Part shown: in pieces, positions 44,334 to 52,990 of the stretch
Layout of the letters: the number at the start of each line of letters is the position of its first letter
Position numbering within the stretch: the first letter of the stretch is position 1
Assembly (NCBI GenBank): GCA_964619405.1
Contig: CAZUCF010000006.1
Coordinates: 1 to 58,025 of the forward strand
Direction: 5' to 3'
From: JABIDZ01 sp964619405
GTDB lineage: Archaea > Iainarchaeota > Iainarchaeia > Iainarchaeales > JAAZKV01
DNA: 58,025 nt
Program-made: the position numbers and the translations under genes
The notes under the pieces: generated by a model
The model's input: only the letters and a program-made list of their open reading frames with translations
What the model was told of the DNA's origin: nothing
The model's database searches: none

Positions 44334-44540
44334 ATGAGCGAATTACCAATTGCAACAATGGAACGAATTATTAGAAAAGGTTCTGGTTTAAGAGTTAGTT
44401 TTGAAGCGGCAAAAGAATTATCACAACATTTGGAGGAAGAAGGTATGAGAGTTTCTCAACAAGCAGCGTTATTAGCAAAACATGCTGGGAGAAAAACTAT
44501 TACTGATGATGATATAAGATTTGTTTTAAAAAATAAATAA
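44334..44540 (+). CDS. Archaeal histone
   Basis: A 68-residue single histone fold: ELPIATMERIIRKGSGLRVS, AAKELSQHLEEEG, then LLAKHAGRKTITDDDIRFVL, matching helices one to three of HMf-like histones. It packs DNA as dimers or longer polymers. A TATA-like CTTTAAATT lies about 55 bases upstream, leaving a short leader with AAGG before ATG. Confidence 0.96.
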   Translation: MSELPIATMERIIRKGSGLRVSFEAAKELSQHLEEEGMRVSQQAALLAKHAGRKTITDDDIRFVLKNK

Positions 44541-44652
44541 TGTTTTTGTAATAAACAATAATTTGTTAATAAATAATTTTTTTGTTAAGCAAATTAATTT
44601 TTTATTTTGCAAATGTTTGTTGTTTTACAAATGTTTAATTATTTATTTTTTT

Positions 44653-44720
44653 ATTATTGTTTTATATTTTTTTATTATTGTTTTATATTTTTTTATTATT
44701 GTTTTATATTTTTTTATTTA
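44653..44720 (+). repeat. 21-bp tandem repeat before the four-helix protein gene
   Basis: ATTATTGTTTTATATTTTTTT occurs at 44653, 44674 and 44695 with a fourth partial copy that runs into the AGGTGG ribosome binding site of the next gene. Confidence 0.85.
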
Positions 44721-44729
44721 GGTGGTTAA

Positions 44730-45221
44730 TTGGAAAATGATTATTTTATTGAACAAGCTTATTCGGAGACTAAGTTTAGTTGGAAAAAATTTATTCAATC
44801 ATTTTTGCCACCAATTATTTTTGCTTTTGTTATATTAATTATGATTTGGGTTTTTGATTATTTTAATCCGGTTGGAGAAAATATTCTTTTGAATTATATA
44901 AACACTTTTTTTCTTAATAATTGGTTCACATTTATTTTTTTTATTTTAATTTTTAGTGTTTGGGATTATTTATTTAAGATTTTTTACAAATCAAAATTAA
45001 GATATATTGCACCAATTGTTAGCTCTCTCGGAGCCATTTTTGCAATATGGATTATTGCTTTAATTTTCAAAGGTTTGAGTTTGTTGCTTGAAATAGAAAA
45101 TCCATTTTACTTGTTTTTTACTTTTCTTTACGATTTGTTTTATTCGCAAACAATTTTATTATTTTGTTTAATTTTGTTAATTTATTATTCAAAATTTTTT
45201 TTGAATGATTACAAGCATTAA
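44730..45221 (+). CDS. Membrane protein with about four helices
   Basis: A 163-residue protein with hydrophobic segments at about residues 22-44, 54-82, 92-112 and 122-156. Aromatic-rich, unknown family. TTG is taken as start because AGGTGG lies four bases before it. No neighbour gives a clue. Confidence 0.65.
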   Translation: MENDYFIEQAYSETKFSWKKFIQSFLPPIIFAFVILIMIWVFDYFNPVGENILLNYINTFFLNNWFTFIFFILIFSVWDYLFKIFYKSKLRYIAPIVSSLGAIFAIWIIALIFKGLSLLLEIENPFYLFFTFLYDLFYSQTILLFCLILLIYYSKFFLNDYKH

Positions 45222-45331
45222 TTGTTGTTAGTTTTGTGGTTAATTATTTATTTTTGTTAGTTCGCGTAATTAAACATTATTTTTTGTTGTTAATTTTATA
45301 ACATTGGCTAATAGTATTTTTTATATAATAA

Positions 45332-46741
45332 CTAGTTTATTTTTTTCACTTTTGTTGTGCCGTCTTTTTCATCAATAATTTCTATTCCTTGTTTTTGTAG
45401 TTCTGCTCTTATTTTATCTGCTAATTCCCAATTCTTGTTTTTCCTTGCATTATTTCTTTCTTCTAAAAGTTTTTCTTGTTCATCATTTAATTCAAAATAT
45501 TTTTCTTTGAAATCCATTACTCCTAACACTGAATCAATTTTTTTCATTAGATTAATAGCTTCTTTGGCAGCATTTAATCCTATTAAATCATCATCAATCA
45601 TTTTATTTATTTTGTTTGCAAATTCAAAAATATGTTTTGTTGCTTCTGGTACATTTAAATCATTATTCATTGCGTTAGTAAATTTTTTAATTGTTTCAAT
45701 GATTATTTCGTTTATTGAATCATTTGTTTTGATTTCTTTTATTTCATTTAATCTTTCAATAAATCTTTGTAACCCTTGAATAGTTTTTTCAGCATCTTTA
45801 ACACTTTCAATAGTAAAATTTAATGGTTGTCTGTATTGTGAATTAATCAACACATATCTTATTGCCATGCTGTTTAATCCTTGTTTAATTAGATCTCTTA
45901 ATGTATAAAAATTTCCTAAACTTTTAGACATTTTTTTTCCATCTACCATTAAATGTTCGCAATGCAACCAATAATTAACAAACTTTTTTCCACTAGCAGC
46001 TTCGCTTTGAGCAATTTCATTTTCATGATGAGGAAATTTGTTGTCTATTCCACCAGTATGAATATCAAATGTTTCGCTTAAATATTTTGAACTCATTGCT
46101 GAGCACTCTATATGCCATCCTGGTCTTCCTTTCCCAAGTTTTGTTTCCCAGTAAACAGTTCCATCATTTTCATCCCAGGCTTTCCACAAAGCAAAATCAC
46201 CTATCCCTTCTTTTTCATATTCGTCTTGTTTTATTCTTGCTCCGGCTTTCAATTTTTTTACATTAATATTAGATAATTTTCCATATTCTGAAAATTTTTT
46301 TATTGAATAATAAATGCTTTTATCTTCTCCTTTGTAAGCAAAACCTTTTTTCATTAACTTTTCAATTATTTCAACCATTTCTTTTATGTGTTCTGTTGCT
46401 TCAGGGTAAAAATCAGCTGGAATAATATTAAGTGTTTTTATGTCTTCAAAAAAAGCTTTTTTGTATTTTTCAGTGAATTCACTTAAAGCTTTTTTTTCAG
46501 TAATAGAACCTTTTATTGTTTTATCATCAACATCGGTTAAGTTCATTACTTGTTTTACATTGTAACCCAAGAAGAGAAGATATCTTTTTAGAATGTCTTC
46601 CCAACAATAAGCTCTAAAATTTCCTATGTGGGCATAATTGTATACTGTTGGCCCGCAAGTATATAATCCAACATTATTTTTGTTTAATGGTTTGAATTCT
46701 TCTAGTTTGTTTCCAAATGAATTAAATATTTTTAATGTCAT
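45332..46741 (-). CDS. cysS: Cysteinyl-tRNA synthetase
   Basis: A 469-residue class I synthetase. Landmarks: zinc ligand Cys29 in YTCGPTVY, HIGN at 38-41, zinc ligands in WHIECSA (Cys213) and the HHEN motif (about 238-242), KMSKS at 270-274, and the DALR helical domain. The C-terminal region (about 430-469) is the tRNA recognition tail. Complete. Supplies Cys-tRNA for the many cysteine-rich surface proteins of this genome. Confidence 0.97.
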   Translation of the reverse strand: MTLKIFNSFGNKLEEFKPLNKNNVGLYTCGPTVYNYAHIGNFRAYCWEDILKRYLLFLGYNVKQVMNLTDVDDKTIKGSITEKKALSEFTEKYKKAFFEDIKTLNIIPADFYPEATEHIKEMVEIIEKLMKKGFAYKGEDKSIYYSIKKFSEYGKLSNINVKKLKAGARIKQDEYEKEGIGDFALWKAWDENDGTVYWETKLGKGRPGWHIECSAMSSKYLSETFDIHTGGIDNKFPHHENEIAQSEAASGKKFVNYWLHCEHLMVDGKKMSKSLGNFYTLRDLIKQGLNSMAIRYVLINSQYRQPLNFTIESVKDAEKTIQGLQRFIERLNEIKEIKTNDSINEIIIETIKKFTNAMNNDLNVPEATKHIFEFANKINKMIDDDLIGLNAAKEAINLMKKIDSVLGVMDFKEKYFELNDEQEKLLEERNNARKNKNWELADKIRAELQKQGIEIIDEKDGTTKVKKIN

Positions 46742-46788
46742 AAATAAATTCTAAGTAGTTTATTTTTTATGGATTTGCTTTTTGAGAA

Positions 46789-46992
46789 TTAATCATAATC
46801 TTCGTCTTCGTCTAACTCAAAGTCTTCGTCTTCCATTTCAAGTTTTTTGCTTTCTATTAAAGTTGGTTTGTTACCCTCAAAAATAATGGTGTATTCTAAA
46901 CCACATTCTGGGCAGTTAAAAGGATCTCCGTCATTTAACTCTTCAATTGGAACGTCAAACCTTATTCTACAATCCTTACATATTTTTCTCAT
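46789..46992 (-). CDS. LysW-like zinc-ribbon protein with acidic C-terminal tail
   Basis: A 67-residue protein. Residues 4-32 form a zinc ribbon, CKDC...CPECGLEY, with the spacing of LysW, the amino-group carrier protein of lysine/arginine synthesis. The tail is strongly acidic and ends EDEDYD. LysW normally ends in EDWGE with the terminal glutamate as attachment point for an ATP-grasp ligase; the last residues differ here. It lies close to several ATP-grasp ligase genes, so it could be a substrate. Alternative: an unrelated zinc-ribbon protein with an acidic tail. Confidence 0.65.
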   Translation of the reverse strand: MRKICKDCRIRFDVPIEELNDGDPFNCPECGLEYTIIFEGNKPTLIESKKLEMEDEDFELDEDEDYD

Positions 46993-47098
46993 ACAAAGTT
47001 TTTTAACTTTTTTATTTAAAAAACTTTCTTTTTGTGTTTTTTTCAGATGAAAACGAGTTTTTATTTATTATTTTTGATTGATAAAAAAGTATTCGAAA

Positions 47099-47644
47099 TT
47101 ATATTAGTATTGTCATGAAAAAAGTGGTTAATGCAAAAGCAATAGTGTTTATCAAACCATAAAGAATTATTGCTAATAACCAAGCAAGAATCGCTCTACT
47201 ATTATTTGAATCAAGAATAACTTTCATTAAAATAAAGGAATCAATTAAAAGTAACAATAACAAAACAAGTATTGCTATTCCTGCTAATGGAACAAATAAA
47301 TTACCAAGAACACTAATCAAGGCAAAAATAAATATTAGAATTAAAAATAGCCATAATCGAGATACTGCTGTTATTACTCCAATAAAATTGCTTTCAATGG
47401 TTTTTCTTTTATTAATGTTAAACATGAAACTGCATAACCAGTAAACCACGCTTAAAACAATCCAGTTAATAAAAAAGCTTAAAAAAATTATTATTGTTGT
47501 CCAAAGATTATTTGTCACAGAAAAAGCAAGTCCTGAAAAAAGAATTGATGTTAAAAAAACGATTATTAATGCTGAAATCATTGATGGTGCTTCCAAAGCT
47601 TTTTTGAAAGCATCGCTTGGTTTTGAGAAAACATTTAGAGTCAT
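47099..47644 (-). CDS. Yip1-like multi-helix membrane protein
   Basis: A 181-residue membrane protein with about five helices. The N-terminal FSKPSDAFKKALEAPS followed by helices resembles the Yip1 domain of archaeal and bacterial membrane proteins. Function unknown. It lies on the same strand as the GNAT and protease genes. Confidence 0.6.
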   Translation of the reverse strand: MTLNVFSKPSDAFKKALEAPSMISALIIVFLTSILFSGLAFSVTNNLWTTIIIFLSFFINWIVLSVVYWLCSFMFNINKRKTIESNFIGVITAVSRLWLFLILIFIFALISVLGNLFVPLAGIAILVLLLLLLIDSFILMKVILDSNNSRAILAWLLAIILYGLINTIAFALTTFFMTILI

Positions 47645-47692
47645 AAAAATCTAATGTCCTTTTAATATTAAAACTTAACTTTTAGCATTAAT

Positions 47693-48211
47693 TTACTTGA
47701 ATTCCTTAACCATTAAATAATTGTTCACAAAAACACCTTTTATTTTTGAACCCTTTTTTAATAAGCCATATTTTTTCATTCCAAATTTTTTGTATAAATT
47801 AATTGCTTTTTTATTTTTTGAATCAACAGCAAGTGTAACAAGTTTTACTTTTTTTGGTAATTTGCTAAGAGAAAAACTAATTAGTTTTGTAGCAAAGCCT
47901 TTTTTTCTTTCTTCTGGTTTAACAAAAAGAGAAGTCATTTCAACAATGTGTTCGTGAATTCCTTTTCTAGAATTTATTTTCAAATGAGCTATTATTGCAC
48001 CATTTTTTCTTATAATGAATCGCATATCTTTTCCACTAATAGTATTTCTCATTTTTTTTATTGCATTTTCTCGTGTCCAATGCGGAAAAATTTTTTGTAA
48101 TTCAGCCATGTCCTTTAAAGAATTATCAGTTATTTGTTCAAAAATAATTTCTTCTTGAATATTATTGTCTTTAATCAATTCTTTGAATTCTTCTGGTTTG
48201 ATTGATTCCAT
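47693..48211 (-). CDS. GNAT-family N-acetyltransferase
   Basis: A 172-residue protein. The GNAT core is at the C-terminal half: VEMTSLFVKPEERKKGFATKLISF carries the acetyl-CoA loop (ERKKGFA), and DSKNKKAINLYKKFGMKKYG is the last conserved part. It could acetylate an amino group on a protein or small molecule. Its ATG follows the stop of the protease gene by two bases, so they form an operon. Confidence 0.85.
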   Translation of the reverse strand: MESIKPEEFKELIKDNNIQEEIIFEQITDNSLKDMAELQKIFPHWTRENAIKKMRNTISGKDMRFIIRKNGAIIAHLKINSRKGIHEHIVEMTSLFVKPEERKKGFATKLISFSLSKLPKKVKLVTLAVDSKNKKAINLYKKFGMKKYGLLKKGSKIKGVFVNNYLMVKEFK

Positions 48212-48213
48212 AA

Positions 48214-48645
48214 TTATTCCTTTTTTTCAATTTTTATCAAATCTCGCACATGGTAACTACTATGCGTTTTACTTATATCAACAATAAAATTTTTGTGAAT
48301 TATGTCTCTGCCTATTAGTATTGGGTAAGGTAAGTCACTTCTATCAACAACATTCACTCCAGTTTTTATTGTAATACCTTTTATTCTTATTTTTGCTTCT
48401 GCAATTGGTCTGCGTAAATAACCTGTTACAGAACTCGCATTTTTTATTTTAATACTTGAAATAATTGGGCCTATTCCTGTTTTTGCTGCTAATGTTATAT
48501 CAACACTTGTTTTTGTTGCGCCAGTATCAAGTAATGCTCTTCTTTTTATTCTCCCCTTTTTTCCGATTAATTCAACCATTTCAACCAAACCAACTATTTT
48601 TTTTCTTTTAATTGGTTTTGTGGTTTTTAAATTATTTTTATTCAT
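48214..48645 (-). CDS. Retropepsin-like aspartyl/'ATP-dependent zinc protease' family protein
   Basis: A 143-residue protein of the RimK-associated protease family (Pfam family named putative ATP-dependent zinc protease), with a retropepsin fold. The catalytic motif RALLDTGATKTSVD is near residues 36-49, and LIGRDI near residue 110 matches the flap-side strand. Members are found beside RimK-type ligase genes, and here it is divergent from two such genes 70 bases away. May cleave the peptide that the ligases build. Confidence 0.85.
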   Translation of the reverse strand: MNKNNLKTTKPIKRKKIVGLVEMVELIGKKGRIKRRALLDTGATKTSVDITLAAKTGIGPIISSIKIKNASSVTGYLRRPIAEAKIRIKGITIKTGVNVVDRSDLPYPILIGRDIIHKNFIVDISKTHSSYHVRDLIKIEKKE

Positions 48646-48715
48646 AGTTAATAGGTTAGGAAAAAGCAGTTATTAAGGTTTTTGTTTTTATATTTAATCA
48701 TTATTGGTGGGTTTG

Positions 48716-49633
48716 ATGCGAGTTCTGGTGTTAGCTGAAAAAGAATCTGTTGCAAAACCTTTTGTTAGCGCAATGAAAGCAAAGGGAGTTAAAGCAAATT
48801 ATTTACAATTATTAAAAATAAATCTTGTGAGTAAACACAAAAATACTCAAATAAAAGCATTGGAAGAAAATATTCCAAAGTATGATGCTGTTTTCTTACA
48901 AGCGAGAAATAATCTTGCGCCTTTTATAGAACCATTAATAGATATTTTACAAGACCAAAAAATATTTTGTAATGCAAAACCAGGATCATATTATATTATT
49001 GTTAATGAGCCTTATTTGTTTGTTAATTTATCAGTGAATAATATTAACACGCCTAAGACTCTTTCGACAGGTTCAATAAAAAATATTGAGAGAGTATCAA
49101 AAAAAATTGCTTATCCTTTGATAGCAAAATCATTTATTGGTAAAAGCATTCAACAATCAATGCTTGTAAGGGATGATGATTCATTAAATAATTTTGTTAA
49201 TAGTATTAAAACCAAGATAGATGGTTTTATGCTAAGAGAGTTTATTGACGGGAATGTTATTTCTTGTATTGTTATTGGAAAAAAAGTTTTTGCTATTGAT
49301 AGGAAATGTGATGAAACAAAGATTCTTTGTTTAGAAAAAGGTCGGTCTTATAATCCAAGTGATGATGAAAAAAAACTTGTTATTAATGCGGCTAATGCTT
49401 GTGGATTAAATATTGCGCGAGTAGATTTAGTTAAAGGACGAGTAATTTCTGTTGAACCAGAAATTCCTCTTGAAGTATTCAACAAAGTTTGTTCTGAAAA
49501 CTTGGAGGAACATGTAACAAATTTTTTTATTGATCAAGTTAATGCGATTGGTGTTAAGAAAACTGTTGGTGATGAATTTTTTGAATTAACTGAAAGATTA
49601 TCTAAATCAATTTTTTCGAGGTTTTTGAAATGA
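48716..49633 (+). CDS. RimK-like ATP-grasp protein, active site partly degenerate
   Basis: A 305-residue protein with the RimK layout: an N-terminal pre-ATP-grasp domain and an ATP-grasp domain. The glycine loop is degenerate (AKSFIGKSIQQSMLV) and the usual EVN metal ligand triad is VEPEIP. It may be a non-catalytic partner of the RimK protein encoded next. Start: ATG 48716 with GGTGGGTTTG before it. The stop overlaps the next ATG (ATGA), so the two proteins are made together. Confidence 0.75.
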   Translation: MRVLVLAEKESVAKPFVSAMKAKGVKANYLQLLKINLVSKHKNTQIKALEENIPKYDAVFLQARNNLAPFIEPLIDILQDQKIFCNAKPGSYYIIVNEPYLFVNLSVNNINTPKTLSTGSIKNIERVSKKIAYPLIAKSFIGKSIQQSMLVRDDDSLNNFVNSIKTKIDGFMLREFIDGNVISCIVIGKKVFAIDRKCDETKILCLEKGRSYNPSDDEKKLVINAANACGLNIARVDLVKGRVISVEPEIPLEVFNKVCSENLEEHVTNFFIDQVNAIGVKKTVGDEFFELTERLSKSIFSRFLK

Positions 49634-50649
49634 ATAATTCTCCAAAAGTTATTGAAAGTGAAATTAATTCTTCTCAAAAAAGCATAGAAAATTTAAGTTT
49701 TTTGATAATTGGTTCAAAATATTTTAAAAAATCAACTATTAATGCAATGATTGATGAAGCAAAACAATTTTTTCAAAGTGTTTTGTTTGTTACAGTTGAC
49801 AAAATTCAAATACAAACATCTGATTCTGGAGTTGGTTTGTTTTACAAAGGAAAAAATTTGTTGGCTTATGATGCTATTTATCCAAGGTTTTCTTCAAGTG
49901 ATTTTTTGTTAGGAGAAGCTGTTTTGAAAGCTATTGAACAAAGTTTAGCTTATTGCCCAGTTAATCTCAAAGCATATCAAATAACAAATCACAAATTTTA
50001 TACTGCTCAAAAATTGGGTAATGAGGGTGTTCCAGGAGTATTATCAACATTATTTATTTCTCCAAAGTTTTCTAAATTGTCTGTTAAAGAAACTGGTTTC
50101 CCTTTTGTAATGAAACTCATTTCTGGTTTTGCTGGAAAAGGAGTTGTATTAGTTAGGGATCCTAGTCAAATGAATTCCATTCTTGACGCAGTTCATTTAT
50201 TTGAAGAATTTATTTGTACGCAACAATTTGTTAAAAGTAAAAAGCCCGGTACTGATGTAAGGTGTTATGTTATTGGGGACTATGTTTTATCTGTTAAAAG
50301 AACTTCTGCTAAAGGAGATTGGCGTTCTAATTTATCAAGAGGAGGAAGTGCAAAATTAGTTAATTCAACGCCAGAAATGTTAGATGCTGCACAACGCTCA
50401 GCCAAAATTCTTGGAGTTGATTTGTGTGCAGTTGATTTAATGGATAAAAATGGGAAGTGGGTTGTAATAGAAGTTAATTTTATGCCTGGGCCTTTTATGA
50501 AATATTTGGGGTCAATGGTTATTCGCGAGTGGATACAATATATTAAAAGGAAAACTTTGATTAAAAAAAGAAAAGAATTGAGGAAACAAGAAATAGCTTT
50601 TGAAAAAGATTCTGTGAGTGATATTAAAAAAATTGAAAACAAAATTTGA
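49630..50649 (+). CDS. RimK-type ATP-grasp ligase
   Basis: A 339-residue ATP-grasp enzyme of the RimK family, which adds glutamate or another amino acid to a carboxyl terminus. The glycine loop LISGFAGKGVVLV and the block DVRCYVIGDYVLSVKRTSAKGDWRSNLSRGGSA, then VVIEVNFMPG with the metal ligands, are intact. The lysine/arginine-rich C-terminus may bind an acidic partner. It follows the degenerate ligase with an ATGA overlap. The acceptor is unknown; the LysW-like acidic protein nearby and ribosomal S6 are candidates. Confidence 0.9.
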   Translation: MNNSPKVIESEINSSQKSIENLSFLIIGSKYFKKSTINAMIDEAKQFFQSVLFVTVDKIQIQTSDSGVGLFYKGKNLLAYDAIYPRFSSSDFLLGEAVLKAIEQSLAYCPVNLKAYQITNHKFYTAQKLGNEGVPGVLSTLFISPKFSKLSVKETGFPFVMKLISGFAGKGVVLVRDPSQMNSILDAVHLFEEFICTQQFVKSKKPGTDVRCYVIGDYVLSVKRTSAKGDWRSNLSRGGSAKLVNSTPEMLDAAQRSAKILGVDLCAVDLMDKNGKWVVIEVNFMPGPFMKYLGSMVIREWIQYIKRKTLIKKRKELRKQEIAFEKDSVSDIKKIENKI

Positions 50650-50846
50650 AATAGTGAAAAAAATATTGAAATTAATTCATTAAAAAAATAAATTGTGACT
50701 TAATAATTTTAAATTAATAATCTAATAAATAATTAAAATTTTAAATGTAATTTTTTTTGATTTTTTTTATTAATAGTTTTTTTATTGTTTTTTTTGTTTT
50801 TAGAGTAGTATTAAATATTCTTTTAGATTATTTTTTTGTGAGAATT

Positions 50847-51980
50847 ATGCATTTTATTGATTATAGGAATTTGGATCAAAAAATAGGTGAAATTGCTGCA
50901 TCTACCCAATTAAATATTCTTTTTTATATTAATCCCCAAAACTTGGTAGAAGAAAAAAAATTTTTTTTTGAAGAAATAGCAAAAGGCAATGAATATAATC
51001 CAAATTTTATTTACCCGTCAAAAAATCCTTTGTTTAGTTATTTTTCAATGAAACCAATTTTTGAAACATATAAAAGTGAGTTAAGAGAATTATTGCAAAG
51101 CGTTGGTAGTGATTATCTTGGATTGTTATTAGAAAACAAGATTCTTGATATTTTGGAGAGTATTGAATTGGTTAAAAGTATTGGCACATCAAATTTTACT
51201 GAAAACTCTGAACAATTTTTTGGAACCGTTGATAACAAATTATTTAAATTAGCAAAAGAACGTGTTGAAAAAAAAATTCCAGAATTTCATAGTCCAAAAA
51301 TTTCTTTTGATATTGCATTAAAAACAATAAAAAATTTTTTAAAAAAAAAGCATTTGAATTATGAAATTGAATTAAGAGATTCAACAAGTTCAATGTTTGC
51401 TGTTGATTCAAGGGCTGGAAAATTATATATTAATAAGGATTTAAATTTTAATGCTGATTTAGTAAAAAGATTTATTGCTCATGAAATCGAAACGCATATT
51501 TATAGGTTTGAAAATGGTTGTTTGCAACCATATTCAATTTTTTCACAAGGGACTTCAAAAAGAATGCTTGAAACTGAAGAAGGATTGGCGGTTAATGTTG
51601 AACTATTAAATGGTTTAGAAGTTGATAATTCGTTAAAACAATATGCTGGCAGAGTTGTTGCGATTTATTATGCTTCAAAAAAAAGTTTTTTTGAAACATA
51701 TAATATTTTAAAACAATTTTTTTCTGAAGAAGATGCTTTTACTTTAACTGTTAGAGCAAAAAGAGGTACTTTTAAAACTTCAGAATCAGGTGCTTTCACA
51801 AAAGACATGCTTTATTACAGGGGAATGTTTTTGGTAAGGGACTTTTTAAAAGACAATCCTATTGAAGATTTATATTATGGTAAATGTTCTGTAGAGGATT
51901 TGCATTTGGTGAGAGGAGTGGATGGTTTGAAAAAACCAACTTTTTTACCAGTGTTTCCAAAAGGTGTTAAAATTGAATGA
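50847..51980 (+). CDS. DUF1704/MATCAP-like zinc carboxypeptidase
   Basis: A 377-residue protein of the DUF1704 family (bacterial flavohemoglobin expression-modulating QEGLA motif proteins; animal homologues MATCAP remove the C-terminal tyrosine of tubulin). The metal site HEIETH (His212, Glu213, His217) and the EEGLA motif (Glu244/245) are both present, about 30 residues apart as in the family. TATA-like ATTAAATA lies about 30 bases before the ATG; a GTG at 50838 is in frame. It lies between ligases, so it may take off the residue they add. Confidence 0.88.
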   Translation: MHFIDYRNLDQKIGEIAASTQLNILFYINPQNLVEEKKFFFEEIAKGNEYNPNFIYPSKNPLFSYFSMKPIFETYKSELRELLQSVGSDYLGLLLENKILDILESIELVKSIGTSNFTENSEQFFGTVDNKLFKLAKERVEKKIPEFHSPKISFDIALKTIKNFLKKKHLNYEIELRDSTSSMFAVDSRAGKLYINKDLNFNADLVKRFIAHEIETHIYRFENGCLQPYSIFSQGTSKRMLETEEGLAVNVELLNGLEVDNSLKQYAGRVVAIYYASKKSFFETYNILKQFFSEEDAFTLTVRAKRGTFKTSESGAFTKDMLYYRGMFLVRDFLKDNPIEDLYYGKCSVEDLHLVRGVDGLKKPTFLPVFPKGVKIE

Positions 51981-52950
51981 AAAAATTATTATTCCAAAAA
52001 TATTATGTGTTTTGTTAGATGATTCTAAAAATTATATTAAATGGAATTCAAGAAAACCTTTTGTAGATTTTGAGTATAATATTTCTTACGCTCTTTTTTC
52101 AGATATTGGAAAAAAGTTTGGTGTAAAAGTAATTTTTGCCTTTTATTCTGATTATTGTAATGGTTTTGTAAAAAAATATTGGTTTTTTGATAAAAAATGG
52201 TTGAAATCAAAAAACAAAATAAAACCAATATTATTTTATGACAAATCACCAATAACAAAAAAAGGTGTTTTGTTAAAGAAAAAACTTTCTAAACAAAATG
52301 TTTTGTTTAATTCGTTTGAATTAGAAATGTTTTGTAAAGACAAATATGTTCAATTTAAACAGTTTCCTGATTTGTTTCCAAAAACATTTCTTGTGAAAAA
52401 TAAAAAAGATATTCAATTAGTTTTAAAAAAAATTAATAGTGAAAAAGTAATAATTAAACCAAGATTTGGCCTTGGAAGCGAGGGAATAAAAATTTTTTCT
52501 AAAAAAGAAAAAATTCCGGACATTTCTTTAGCAAAAGATTTTGTGTTACAAGAATTTGTTGATACTTCAAAAGGAATCCCTGGAACAAAAATTAATACTA
52601 CTCATGATTTCAGATGCATCGTAATAAATGGTTCTGTAGCATTTTCTTTTGTTAGAATGCCGAAAAAAGGTTTTATTGCTAGTATTCATAGGGGGGCAAA
52701 AGTTTCTTATTTAAATGTGCCAAAAAATGTTTTTCCTATTATAAAAAAAGTTGATTCATTTGTTAAAAAGTTTGGCAACAGAATTTATTCAATTGACATG
52801 TTTTTTTCAAATAACAAGATTTTTATTATTGAACTGAATTCAAAACCTGGTTTTGGTGTTGGTATAGAATTTGGTTTTCCTGAAAAAGAAAAAAAATTCA
52901 TGGAAAAAATTTTTAAAGAAATAATATTAAAGTATGAAGCATTCAAATAA
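51973..52950 (+). CDS. ATP-grasp ligase
   Basis: About 325 residues. The ATP-grasp core is intact: VIIKPRFGLGSEGIKIF (glycine loop), THDFRCIVINGSVAFSFVRMPKKG, and YSIDMFFSNNKIFIIELNSKPG (metal ligands). It differs from the RimK pair and is a second ligase type, perhaps with a separate donor. TTG at 51973 is favoured because AGGTGT lies five bases before it; it overlaps the end of the carboxypeptidase gene. Confidence 0.85.
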   Translation: MNEKIIIPKILCVLLDDSKNYIKWNSRKPFVDFEYNISYALFSDIGKKFGVKVIFAFYSDYCNGFVKKYWFFDKKWLKSKNKIKPILFYDKSPITKKGVLLKKKLSKQNVLFNSFELEMFCKDKYVQFKQFPDLFPKTFLVKNKKDIQLVLKKINSEKVIIKPRFGLGSEGIKIFSKKEKIPDISLAKDFVLQEFVDTSKGIPGTKINTTHDFRCIVINGSVAFSFVRMPKKGFIASIHRGAKVSYLNVPKNVFPIIKKVDSFVKKFGNRIYSIDMFFSNNKIFIIELNSKPGFGVGIEFGFPEKEKKFMEKIFKEIILKYEAFK

Positions 52951-52990
52951 TGTGTTGGGTTAAACAATTTAATTATTTTTTGGTTTTTTT

